Source of the DNA: Alphaproteobacteria bacterium
GTDB lineage: Bacteria > Pseudomonadota > Alphaproteobacteria > Micropepsales > Micropepsaceae
DNA length: 7,114 bases
Direction of reading: 5' to 3'
NCBI GenBank assembly: GCA_028869355.1
Contig: JAGWSK010000470.1
Location: 1-7,114, forward strand
Below are positions 1 through 7,114 of this stretch, piece by piece (position 1 is the stretch's first letter; each line of letters opens with the position of its first letter). The notes beneath the pieces were generated by a model. The model was given only the letters and a program-made list of their open reading frames with translations, had not been told where the DNA came from and did no database searches. The position numbers were made by a program, and so were the translations under genes.

Positions 1-500
1 TCGGATACAAGCGCGCCTTTTGCTTTGAGGGCATTCACGATCCAACCGGCGGTTTTTCCGGGATAGAGCTGCACGCCGATCTTCCGCCCCTGCAAGTCTT
101 GCCCGGCGACCGCATCGACCACGCCTTCGGATGTCGGTGTCGCGGCGGAAATTCCGGGCGAAAGCCCCAATTCGCGCAATGCACGTGCAGGCTTGGGGCC
201 CCGGATGATCGTCCGTACACGCTTTAACGCGTCGACGGCAGCCGGCCTGCGGCCCAACCGCTCAGCCCGCGAGACGATGCGGCGCAGACCTTCGCCGGTC
301 AGCAGAATGAGATCTTCGAATTCGCCCGCGATCAGCAGGTCGATCCATGCGTCGAGCGCGGAAGCATCGTCGAGGCCGGCGATCTGCACCAGCGGACAGC
401 GGATCGCTGTCGCGCCTTCTGCTTCGAGGAGCCCGGCGAATAAATCGAGTTCACGGCTTTCAGGAACGATGATGGACAATCCGTCCAGTTTGCCGGGCAT
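1..500 (-). CDS. hemD: Uroporphyrinogen-III synthase-like protein (HemD family), 3' end outside window
   Basis: The frame reads without a stop from an ATG at 498-500 to the left edge, giving about 166 residues; HemD proteins are usually near 250. It begins MPGKLDGLSIIVPESRELD and contains LLTGEGLRR (near residue 70), RGPKPARALRELGL (near 103-116) and GRKIGVQLYPG (near 143-153), matching the N-terminal half of the two-lobed HemD fold. HemD closes hydroxymethylbilane into uroporphyrinogen III, the precursor of siroheme and haem. Siroheme is the nitrite-reducing cofactor of NirB, which would explain its place here. Alternatively, the RGPKP..ALR and GRxIxVQL signatures recall the HemD domain of actinobacterial NnaR-type nitrate regulators, which carry a C-terminal winged helix; that part would lie outside the window. 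Start choice: a GAGGAG ribosome site overlaps the nasA stop. The family call is firm; enzyme versus regulator is open. Confidence 0.85.
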   Translation of the reverse strand, partial: MPGKLDGLSIIVPESRELDLFAGLLEAEGATAIRCPLVQIAGLDDASALDAWIDLLIAGEFEDLILLTGEGLRRIVSRAERLGRRPAAVDALKRVRTIIRGPKPARALRELGLSPGISAATPTSEGVVDAVAGQDLQGRKIGVQLYPGKTAGWIVNALKAKGALVS

Positions 501-502
501 AG

Positions 503-508
503 CTCCTC
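503..508 (-). promoter_or_regulatory. Ribosome binding site of the hemD-like gene
   Basis: Read on the minus strand, GAGGAG lies just before the ATG at 498-500 and overlaps the TGA stop of nasA (507-509). If the GAGG part pairs with the 16S tail, the spacing to ATG is 4 bases, short but workable. The overlap with the stop codon suggests translational coupling to nasA. Confidence 0.6.
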
Positions 509-3158
509 AATTGAGCGTGCCGGTTTTTGGTGATTGGCATTTTCCGGCATGCAGCAGGTCTTTTAGCTCCGGAATGCATACGCCACAATTTGTTCCGGCG
601 CGGAATTCCGCGGCGATATCCGCGATCGTACGGACGCGTCCTGAGCCAATCGCATTTTTGACTGCCCGTTCGCCGACAGAGAAGCATGCGCATATGGTTT
701 TGCCGGATCCGCCGTGCCCTGCAATTCCGGCCAACAGGGAAAGCCGCTGCCGGGCATCGACGCTTTTGCCGATCAGGGATGCGATCGCATCTACATCCGG
801 AAGTTCGAGATTGGCCGGAGCCAGAAAGAGAGCAGCGACAAACACGCCATTTTCCACCCCGGCATAGCGAAACACCGATCTGGCTGGGTCGATATAGGCA
901 ACCAGCTCTGTCTCAGGCGTGATCGACATGAAGCCGCGCAACCTGTCTTCCGAATGAATCACATCCTTCAGCGAATTCCAGCCGGCAAGTCGCGCAATCG
1001 TTCCCTTTGTTAGCGGTACCCGGCTCCAGTAAACACCGTCACCCCAGCACGGTGTCACCGATGCGCAATGCAGCAGGATGCCGTGCCATTGCGCATGAAT
1101 CGGAACGACACTTGCTTCAGTCGCCTTGAGGTCGGGTTGACCCGAGATCGGGTCCGTCCGCATGGTCACAAGCCCCCCAATCGGGCCCGAGGATGAATGG
1201 GTATTGGTCCAGTGCATCGGGGCGAAGATTTCGGCACGTCGCTGGCGCGCGTCCGTGCGCACGCGCAGGATGCTTCGTCCGTGTTGGCTTTCAATCTGCG
1301 CGAGCCCGCCATCCGCCAAACCAATCGCCGCCGCGTCGGCGGGATGGATGTCGAGAAATGGTTCAGGCGTGTGCGACATCAGCTGCGGCACGCGTCCGGT
1401 TCGGGTCATGGTGTGCCATTGATCGCGTAACCGGCCGGTATTCAGGCGAAGAACATCTGGTTCACGCTTCGGCAGTCTCGCCGGTGTCGCGATCATGCGC
1501 GCCCGGCCATCCGGCGTCGGGAAGTGACCATCGGCAAACAGCCGTGATTGCATTTGGTCGGCTTTCGGAAATGGCCATTGAGTAGGCTGCAACGTGTCAT
1601 AACCGGCGTCATCGAGATCCGCCAATGCGCCGATATCAAAGATGCGTGCGCCGCGATTTTCGAAAGCGGAAAGCGCGGCATGTTCACGAAAGATGCCGGC
1701 AGGACTGGTGAATAAGAACGCGTCTTGCCACCCCATTCGGCGGCCGACCTCCGCGAACATCCACCAATCCGGTTTGGCGTTGCCGGGGGCCGCGCAAAAA
1801 TTGCGCTGCCGGGAAATGCGGCGCTCCGAATTGGTGACCGTGCCGGTTTTCTCGCCCCATCCGGCGGCCGGCAAAACCACATCCGCGTGAGCGGTGGTGT
1901 CGGTCGGCCAGCAATCGGACACAACGACGAAAGGGCAACGCTCAAGCGCACCTCGGACAAGCGATGCATTCGGCATACTTGCAGCGGGATTGGTGCCGGC
2001 GATCCAGATCGCCCGGATGCGTCCTTCGGCAACGGCGCGAAACATCTCCACCGCTTTCAATCCGGGCCGGGTCGCGATGTTCGGTGCGCGCCAAAACCGG
2101 CGGACACGATCCACATTTTCCGGGTTGCTGAAATCCATATGAGCGGCAAGCTGGTTGGCGAGGCCGCCAACTTCCCGTCCGCCCATCGCATTGGGCTGGC
2201 CCGTCACCGAAAACGGTCCCATGCCGGGTTGGCCGATCCGCGCAGTGGCGAGATGGCAGTTGATGATCGAATTGACCTTGTCGGTGCCGTGATCCGACTG
2301 ATTTATGCCCTGGGAATAGAGCGTCACCACGCGTTCAGTGCGGGTAAACCAGTCGAAAAACTGCTCAAGCGCCGCGCGATCGATGTCCAAGGCCGATGCC
2401 ACTTCGCCGATGTTGGCCGTACTGGCCTGTGCGGTAGCGAGGGCATCATCGAAGCCGGAAACATACTGAGCAATCCATCCTTGGCCGATTGCTCCGCGGG
2501 CGTCGAGTTGCGCGAGCAGCGCATTGAACAGCAACACGTCGGTTCCGGCGCGAAGTTGCAGATGCAAGTCGGCTGCGTCGCTGGTCGCGGTCCGGCGTGG
2601 ATCGATGACCACGATTTTGGTGCCGCGCTTTTCACGCGCCGCCAGCAAACGCTGATGCAGGACCGGATGACACCAGGCGAGATTGCTGCCGGCGACGACC
2701 GCAAGGTCGCATTCATCGAGGTCCTCGTAAGTGCCGGGCACGATGTCTTCGCCGAAGGCGCGAATATGACCGGCGACGGAGGACGCCATGCAAAGGCGTG
2801 AATTGGTGTCGATATTGGCGGAGCCGATGAATCCCTTCATCAGCTTGTTGGCGACGTAATAATCTTCAGTCAGCAATTGACCCGAGACATACATCGCCAC
2901 CGATTCCGGACCGTGATGAGCGATCGCATTCTGCAATCCCCGCGCGACCAGTTTCAGGGCTTCGTCCCAAGACGCGGTCTCGGGGCCGATGAAAGGTTCA
3001 ACAAGCCGTTCGTCATGTCCGAGCGTGGAAAGCAGTGACGCGCCCTTCGCGCAGAGCCGGCCAAAATTTGCCGGGTGCTTCGGATCGCCGGCAAGCGTGC
3101 TGCCGGAAACCGTAAGCCCGCATCCGACGCCGCAATAGGCGCAGGTGGTGCGCGTCAC
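507..3158 (-). CDS. nasA: Assimilatory nitrate reductase, catalytic (molybdenum) subunit
   Basis: An 883-residue cytoplasmic molybdoenzyme that reduces nitrate to nitrite; it is named nasC in some alphaproteobacteria. The N-terminal 4Fe-4S ligands are C6, C9, C13 and C36 (CAYCGVGC, then GRLCAKG). C123 in SRLCMASSV is the probable molybdenum ligand. The hallmark TGQPNAMGGREVGGLA lies at 319-334. A molybdopterin dinucleotide-binding domain begins near 570 (LNTGRLRDQWHTMTRTGR). A C-terminal BFD-like 2Fe-2S domain has C823, C825, C858 and C861. The length and this extra domain match Klebsiella NasA. There is no Tat signal, separating it from periplasmic NapA. The start is GTG: it overlaps the nirD stop as GTGA, has GGAG 7 bases upstream, and the first cluster Cys is already residue 6. 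No dedicated flavoprotein reductase is adjacent, so electrons may come through NirB/NirD. The frame is intact. Confidence 0.96.
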   Translation of the reverse strand: MTRTTCAYCGVGCGLTVSGSTLAGDPKHPANFGRLCAKGASLLSTLGHDERLVEPFIGPETASWDEALKLVARGLQNAIAHHGPESVAMYVSGQLLTEDYYVANKLMKGFIGSANIDTNSRLCMASSVAGHIRAFGEDIVPGTYEDLDECDLAVVAGSNLAWCHPVLHQRLLAAREKRGTKIVVIDPRRTATSDAADLHLQLRAGTDVLLFNALLAQLDARGAIGQGWIAQYVSGFDDALATAQASTANIGEVASALDIDRAALEQFFDWFTRTERVVTLYSQGINQSDHGTDKVNSIINCHLATARIGQPGMGPFSVTGQPNAMGGREVGGLANQLAAHMDFSNPENVDRVRRFWRAPNIATRPGLKAVEMFRAVAEGRIRAIWIAGTNPAASMPNASLVRGALERCPFVVVSDCWPTDTTAHADVVLPAAGWGEKTGTVTNSERRISRQRNFCAAPGNAKPDWWMFAEVGRRMGWQDAFLFTSPAGIFREHAALSAFENRGARIFDIGALADLDDAGYDTLQPTQWPFPKADQMQSRLFADGHFPTPDGRARMIATPARLPKREPDVLRLNTGRLRDQWHTMTRTGRVPQLMSHTPEPFLDIHPADAAAIGLADGGLAQIESQHGRSILRVRTDARQRRAEIFAPMHWTNTHSSSGPIGGLVTMRTDPISGQPDLKATEASVVPIHAQWHGILLHCASVTPCWGDGVYWSRVPLTKGTIARLAGWNSLKDVIHSEDRLRGFMSITPETELVAYIDPARSVFRYAGVENGVFVAALFLAPANLELPDVDAIASLIGKSVDARQRLSLLAGIAGHGGSGKTICACFSVGERAVKNAIGSGRVRTIADIAAEFRAGTNCGVCIPELKDLLHAGKCQSPKTGTLN

Positions 3159-3502
3159 ACGCTTGCTCCGGTTTCCACCGGCAGCCCGACCAGAACATCG
3201 CCGCCGGCGATTTTCACCGGCAAGGACATTGTGTCGCCTTCGTCAGGTCCGACGGCTTTGCCGTCATCGAGCCGGATGTTCCAGTTGTGAAGCGGGCACG
3301 TGACGGTTGTTCCGGAAATAATTCCTTCCGATAGCGGGCCTTTTTTGTGCGGACAGACATCGACCAGCGCAAAGAGCCGATCGTCGCCGGTGCGAAAAAT
3401 GGCGAGCGGCCGGCCATTGAGCGTCACGCATAATCTTCGCGCGCCACGCAATGGTATCTCGTCGATCGATCCGATATTGATCCATTCGACAGCGCTGCTC
3501 AT
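3155..3502 (-). CDS. nirD: Nitrite reductase (NADH) small subunit, Rieske-type
   Basis: A 115-residue Rieske-like protein that partners NirB in the cytoplasmic reduction of nitrite to ammonium. It contains CPHKKGPLSEG and CPLHNW. Counting from the ATG, C50-x-H52 and C69-x2-H72 form a complete Rieske 2Fe-2S ligand set with 16 residues between the halves. E. coli NirD lacks these ligands, whereas Bacillus NasE-type and Paracoccus NasG-type proteins have them, so this subunit probably carries a cluster and transfers electrons. I chose the ATG at 3500-3502, which overlaps the nirB stop by one base (TGATG). The codon just before it, GTG at 3503-3505, would add one residue and give a GTGA overlap. 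No clear ribosome site precedes either start, so translation is probably coupled to nirB. Confidence 0.95.
   Translation of the reverse strand: MSSAVEWINIGSIDEIPLRGARRLCVTLNGRPLAIFRTGDDRLFALVDVCPHKKGPLSEGIISGTTVTCPLHNWNIRLDDGKAVGPDEGDTMSLPVKIAGGDVLVGLPVETGASV
3166..3169 (-). promoter_or_regulatory. Ribosome binding site of nasA inside nirD
   Basis: On the minus strand the bases read GGAG, followed by 7 bases (CAAGCGT) and then the GTG start of nasA at 3156-3158. The site lies in the last codons of nirD. It is good support for GTG as the true nasA start. Confidence 0.75.
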
Positions 3503-5958
3503 CACACGGGTTCGGCCATCAGCGTGCTATATTCATGCTTTTCGGCGCCTGCGGCGCGTGCCGCCCAGGGATCGGATTGCACGAAGGACTGCGCGTGCAG
3601 GAAACGCGCGTAAAGCTGGCGTCGTCCATCCGCATCCTCGATCAGGCGCTGTTTTACATAGGCGATTCCGACGCGCGCGATCCAGGGCGCGGTACGTTCG
3701 AGATACCAGGCCTCTTCGCGGTAGAGCTGCAGAAATGCGCCGGCATATTCGAGGACTTCTTCCTCGCGCGAGACGCGCACTAGATGATCCGTCACGCGGA
3801 CCGTCACACCGCCATTTCCGCCAACCACGATGTCATATCCCGCATCGACGCAGACAACGCCGAGATCCTTGATCGTGGCTTCGGCGCAATTGCGCGGGCA
3901 GCCCGAAACGGCGAGCTTCACTTTGTGGGGTGTCCAGGCACCCCAGCACAGTTTTTCAAGCTTCACACCAAGGCCAGTTGAGTCCTGAGTACCGAAACGG
4001 CACCACTCGCTGCCGACGCAGGTTTTCACCGTGCGCAGAGCCTTGCCATAGGCGTGTCCCGACACCAGTCCGGCTTTGTTCAGGTCGCGCCAGACATCGG
4101 GAAGGTGGTCCTTTTTCACGCCGAGCAGGTCAATGCGTTGCCCGCCGGTCACTTTGACGGTCGGTATCGAAAATTTTTCGGCGACATCGGCGATGGCGCG
4201 GAGTTCGCCAGGAGTCGTAAGACCACCCCACATCCGTGGGACGACGGAATAGGTGCCATCTTTCTGGATATTGGCGTGGACGCGCTCATTGACAAAGCGC
4301 GATTGCGCGTCGTCGCGATATTCTCCGGGCCAGGCGCACAGCAGGTAGTAGTTGAGCGCTGGACGGCATTTGTGACAACCGTCGGGTTTCTTCCAATGGA
4401 ATACCTGACGAACCGCATCCATGGTCTTGAGTCCGCGCTCGAGGATGGCGCGGCGAATTTCATCGTGACCTGCGCCGGTGCAGCCACAGACCGGCGGCGT
4501 TTTTGCGTCGTCATCGATTCCGGCGGTCTGCGAAAGCAGCGACTTCACCAGATCGGTACATTGTCCGCAGGACGCGGATGCTTTGGTGTGCGCCCGGACT
4601 TCTTCAAGCGATGCAAGTTTCTTGTCGCGAATGGCGCAGATAATGGTCGATTTCGAAACGCCGTTGCAGCCGCATATCTGCGCATCATCTGGCAATGATC
4701 CGGCATCACTCCCGATGCGTTCACCCGTCGCCTGTTCTGCGAAACCGCGCCCGAAAATCAGCCGGTCGCGGAACACCGAAATATCGGTCCCGTCCTGCAT
4801 CAGCTGCAGGTACCAATTGCCTTCGGAGACTTCGCCATAGAGCACGGCGCCGGCGACTTTATTTTCACGCAGCACGACCTTTTTGTAGATGCCGCGGTTG
4901 TCGTCGCGCAGCGTGATCTCCTCGTCGCTGGCCTCGGCGGCCATCAGCGCCCCGGCCGAAAACACGTCAATTCCGGTGATTTTCAGGCGGGTGGAAATCG
5001 CCCGGCTGGTGAACACGGAGGATGGATCGCCGGCGAGCTGCGCCGCGCAGGTCTTGGCCTGATCCCAGATCGGCGCGACCAACCCAAACACCTGTCCGCG
5101 GTGCTCGACACATTCGCCGACGGAGAAAATATCGGGATCGCTGGTCCGCACGTCGTCGGTGACGACGATCCCCCGATTGATTTCGAGCCCCGCCTGCCGC
5201 GCGAGATCGATATTGGGCCGGATGCCGACGGCAAGCACCACAAGATCGGCCGGGATTTCGCGTCCGTCGGCCAGAACCACGCCTTCCGCGCGCTCATTGC
5301 CGATGATTTCTTCGGTCTGTCCGTTGATGAAAAACGCAATGCCGCGGCGATCGAGATCGCGTTGCAGCAATTGGCCGGCGGATGCATCGAGCTGACGCTC
5401 CATCAAAGTCGGCATCAGATGCACAACCGCGACCGACATACCACGCCGTTTGAGACCCCACGCAGCTTCAAGGCCCAATAACCCGCCGCCGATCACGACC
5501 GCCCGTCGATGCATCCCGGAGGACGCGATCATCTTCTGGACATCGGCGATATCGCGAAACGCGCAAACGCCGGGCAGTGAAAGACCGGGAATGGGTGGCG
5601 CGAGCGGGCGTGAACCGGTCGCGATCAGAAGCCGGTCATAGGAAACGAGGCGACCGCTTTGCGCTACAACCGTCCGGCTCGCGCAATCGATCGAGACGAC
5701 CGGATCGCCGGTGAACAGTTCGATGTTGTTATCGCCGTACCATTCCCGGGAATTGATGACGATTTCGTCGGTGCTCTTGTCGCCGGCGAGCACCGATGAC
5801 AGCAGAATGCGGTTGTAATTGACGTAGGGCTCGGCTCCGAACACGGTGACCCGGTGGCCGAGACCGCCGCTGATTTTGAGCAGTTCTTCCACTGTGCGCA
5901 TGGCCGCCATGCCATTGCCGATGACGACGAGCCGTTGGGATATCGGATGCATGTTCAT
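3502..5958 (-). CDS. nirB: Nitrite reductase (NADH) large subunit
   Basis: An 818-residue cytoplasmic flavo-iron-sulfur sirohaem enzyme that reduces nitrite to ammonium with NADH. Domains in order: FAD-binding motif near 9-21 (LVVIGNGMAAMR); NAD-binding GGGLLGLE at 157-164; the flavin motif DIFSVGECVEH near 276-286; a first BFD-like 2Fe-2S domain with C429, C431, C464 and C467; a second such cysteine set C491, C493, C528 and C531; the sulfite/nitrite reductase ferredoxin-like half-domain (VPRMWGGLT); and the 4Fe-4S/sirohaem site C647, C653, C687 and C691 (TCVGSEWCRFGT, SGCPRNC). Length is normal for the family. The chosen ATG at 5956-5958 lies 7 bases after the transporter stop, with a weak AGG 6 bases upstream. 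A second ATG two codons later is equally compatible. An in-frame extension to 6027 would add 23 residues overlapping the transporter and is unlikely, since homologues begin just before the FAD motif. Confidence 0.96.
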   Translation of the reverse strand: MNMHPISQRLVVIGNGMAAMRTVEELLKISGGLGHRVTVFGAEPYVNYNRILLSSVLAGDKSTDEIVINSREWYGDNNIELFTGDPVVSIDCASRTVVAQSGRLVSYDRLLIATGSRPLAPPIPGLSLPGVCAFRDIADVQKMIASSGMHRRAVVIGGGLLGLEAAWGLKRRGMSVAVVHLMPTLMERQLDASAGQLLQRDLDRRGIAFFINGQTEEIIGNERAEGVVLADGREIPADLVVLAVGIRPNIDLARQAGLEINRGIVVTDDVRTSDPDIFSVGECVEHRGQVFGLVAPIWDQAKTCAAQLAGDPSSVFTSRAISTRLKITGIDVFSAGALMAAEASDEEITLRDDNRGIYKKVVLRENKVAGAVLYGEVSEGNWYLQLMQDGTDISVFRDRLIFGRGFAEQATGERIGSDAGSLPDDAQICGCNGVSKSTIICAIRDKKLASLEEVRAHTKASASCGQCTDLVKSLLSQTAGIDDDAKTPPVCGCTGAGHDEIRRAILERGLKTMDAVRQVFHWKKPDGCHKCRPALNYYLLCAWPGEYRDDAQSRFVNERVHANIQKDGTYSVVPRMWGGLTTPGELRAIADVAEKFSIPTVKVTGGQRIDLLGVKKDHLPDVWRDLNKAGLVSGHAYGKALRTVKTCVGSEWCRFGTQDSTGLGVKLEKLCWGAWTPHKVKLAVSGCPRNCAEATIKDLGVVCVDAGYDIVVGGNGGVTVRVTDHLVRVSREEEVLEYAGAFLQLYREEAWYLERTAPWIARVGIAYVKQRLIEDADGRRQLYARFLHAQSFVQSDPWAARAAGAEKHEYSTLMAEPV

Positions 5959-5965
5959 GGCCGGC

Positions 5966-7114
5966 CTAGACTCGGGCGCGGACAAGGCCGGCTTGACTGG
6001 CCCAACTCTTGCGCCAGACTTCGCCAAAACTCGCGATGCTGGCGAGTGCGATCAGCGCAAGCAGTGCGAATCCCGTGTAGCCGAGCGAATAATTGCCGGT
6101 GAACTGCTTGGTGTAGCCGAGACTGACGGCGAGATAGAATCCGCCGACGCCGCCGGTCATGCCGACAAGTCCGGTCATGACACCGACTTCGCGGCCGAAG
6201 CGCTGGGGGACGAGCTGAAATACCGCGCCATTTCCCATGCCAAGCGCGCCCATGCCGATCAGGAAAACGACCAGAGCCATTTGCACCTGCGGCAGGTTCA
6301 TGGCGGCGAGCAAAAGCGCGACAGCAGCCACTGCATAAACACAGCTCAGCGCCCGCAATCCACCGATCTGGTCGGCAATCCAGCCGCCGACAGGCCGCAG
6401 GAACGAACCGGCGAACACGCAGGCGGCGGTAAAATAGCCAGCCTGAATCGCACTGAGTCCGTATTGATCATGGAAGTAGATCGGCAGGAATGACGAGAGG
6501 CCGACAAATCCGCCGAACGTGACGCTGTAGAAGAACATCAGCCACCACGCATCACCGGCCGCCAGAACCCGGAAGTAGTCCTTTGCCGCTTTCGGCGGTG
6601 GGCTGCGCGGACTGTCCTTCGCCAGCAAAACAAAGGCGACCAGCACGACGGCCAAAGGAATTGCGGCGAGACCAAGCGCATTGCGCCATCCCAGACCGAT
6701 CGCGATTGCTGGAACGAACAACGAGGCCAGTACCGTCCCCGAATTGCCGGCGCCGGCAACGCCGAGGGCAGTGCCCTGATGCTCCGGCGGATACCAGTAG
6801 GAAGCGAGCGGAAGAGCGATTGCGAAGGAGGATCCGGCGATTCCCAGAATGATTCCGAGCGCGAGGATTTGCGCGAAATTCGAGATGCCGATGAACCAAA
6901 AACCGAGGAGCCCGCCAATCACGATGCACTGCATCACAATCCCGACGCGCTTCGCCTTGAAGCGATCGACCAGAACACCGTTGAGAATGCGGAGAAATGC
7001 GCCGGCAAGAATCGGAGTTGCGACCATCAGCCCCTTGTCACCCGGGCTCAGATGAAGGTCGGCTGCAATCAATACCCCAAGCGGGCCTAGGATCACCCAA
7101 ACCATGAAGCTGAA
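5966..7114 (-). CDS. narK: NarK/NasA-type nitrate/nitrite transporter (MFS), 5' end outside window
   Basis: A multi-pass inner-membrane protein of the nitrate/nitrite porter branch of the major facilitator superfamily, importing nitrate (and possibly exchanging nitrite). The visible 382 residues start within the first helix (FSFMVWVILGPLG); probably about 25 N-terminal residues are missing. Numbering from the first visible Met (7105): the helix-2 arginine is R39 (FLRILNG), MFS loop motif VDRFKAKRVG is at 46-55, nitrate signature 1 is AGAGNSGT at 117-124, the second-half arginine is R237 (FLRPVGG), and nitrate signature 2 is VGMTGGVGG at 314-322. A loop at about 163-177, rich in Pro, Lys and Ser, separates the two six-helix halves. 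The TAG stop at 5966-5968 sits 7 bases before nirB. The Met at 7105 is internal, because the frame continues past the window edge. Being first in the visible operon, it fits uptake feeding NasA and NirBD. Some species call it nasA, which clashes with the reductase name. Confidence 0.94.
   Translation of the reverse strand, partial: FSFMVWVILGPLGVLIAADLHLSPGDKGLMVATPILAGAFLRILNGVLVDRFKAKRVGIVMQCIVIGGLLGFWFIGISNFAQILALGIILGIAGSSFAIALPLASYWYPPEHQGTALGVAGAGNSGTVLASLFVPAIAIGLGWRNALGLAAIPLAVVLVAFVLLAKDSPRSPPPKAAKDYFRVLAAGDAWWLMFFYSVTFGGFVGLSSFLPIYFHDQYGLSAIQAGYFTAACVFAGSFLRPVGGWIADQIGGLRALSCVYAVAAVALLLAAMNLPQVQMALVVFLIGMGALGMGNGAVFQLVPQRFGREVGVMTGLVGMTGGVGGFYLAVSLGYTKQFTGNYSLGYTGFALLALIALASIASFGEVWRKSWASQAGLVRARV

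Larger units (their letters stand above)
1..7114 (-). other. Nitrate assimilation operon (transporter-nirB-nirD-nasA-hemD), both ends cut
   Basis: Five genes run in one direction with almost no spacing. The transporter stop and the nirB ATG are 7 bases apart. nirB and nirD overlap by 1 base (or 4 if nirD uses GTG). nirD and nasA overlap by 4 bases as GTGA. nasA and the hemD-like gene are 6 bases apart. No promoter or terminator fits in these gaps, so a single transcript starting upstream of base 7114 is inferred. The products cover uptake, both reduction steps and a likely cofactor or regulatory function. From memory, the order transporter, nitrite reductase, Rieske protein, nitrate reductase resembles the nas cluster of Paracoccus denitrificans. 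Regulation (for example by NtrC or NasT/NasS) cannot be judged because the 5' leader is outside. Confidence 0.9.

Noticed and set aside
690..740. A Walker A-like string (GHGGSGKT) in the nitrate reductase protein near residues 814-821
   Set aside because: It sits immediately before the first cysteines of the BFD-like domain, in a linker. There is no surrounding P-loop NTPase fold or Walker B, so the match is chance.
193..867. A 224-codon plus-strand open frame rich in Ser, Arg and Pro across the hemD/nasA junction
   Set aside because: It is antisense to two real genes, has low-complexity composition typical of a shadow frame, and crosses their boundary without any signal of its own.
1725..2801. 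A 358-codon open frame on the plus strand, opposite nasA
   Set aside because: It lies wholly antisense to a confidently identified gene. It shows no recognisable domain, and long antisense frames are expected in GC-rich coding DNA.
4054..4698. A 214-codon plus-strand open frame opposite nirB
   Set aside because: It is antisense to the conserved iron-sulfur and sirohaem portion of NirB and has no identifiable family motif.
7100..7105. The ATG at 7103-7105 as start of the transporter
   Set aside because: The frame continues to the window edge with FSF, and homologues have the same stretch inside the first membrane helix, so this Met is internal.
1..7114. An undescribed defence, mobile or other novel system
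   Set aside because: Every part of the window is accounted for by a known nitrate assimilation operon. I saw no repeats, integration sites, transposase genes or unexplained gaps.

Overview
The window is a single, tightly packed run of genes on the minus strand that encodes bacterial nitrate assimilation. In transcription order (right to left) it holds: the 3' part of a NarK/NasA-type nitrate/nitrite transporter (5966-7114, 5' end outside), the NADH nitrite reductase large subunit nirB (3502-5958), the Rieske-type small subunit nirD (3155-3502), the molybdenum assimilatory nitrate reductase catalytic subunit (507-3158, nasA, called nasC in some species), and the 5' two thirds or so of a uroporphyrinogen-III synthase-like gene (1-500, 3' end outside).

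The genes overlap by 1-4 bases or are separated by 6-7 bases, so this is almost certainly one operon. The promoter and any leader lie beyond base 7114. No stretch over 10 bases is left without a gene. I see no RNA gene, mobile element, CRISPR array, internal terminator or repeat. Plus-strand open frames are GC-driven shadows of the minus-strand genes.

Functionally, the transporter imports nitrate, the cytoplasmic molybdoenzyme reduces it to nitrite, and NirBD reduces nitrite to ammonium with NADH. NirB needs siroheme, which is made from uroporphyrinogen III, so a HemD-like gene at the end of the operon fits. However, its sequence style also resembles the HemD domain of NnaR-type nitrate regulators, and its C-terminus is outside the window. 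No NasC-type flavoprotein reductase is present, and NirD keeps all four Rieske ligands. Electrons from NADH may therefore pass through NirB and NirD to the nitrate reductase too, as proposed for Paracoccus denitrificans NasB/NasG/NasC.

The moderately high GC content (roughly 55-60% by eye), the gene order and the protein style suggest an alphaproteobacterium, probably Hyphomicrobiales (Bradyrhizobium/Afipia-like relatives). The genus cannot be fixed from this window. I found no sign of an undescribed system: this is a well-known pathway with a few details worth checking.
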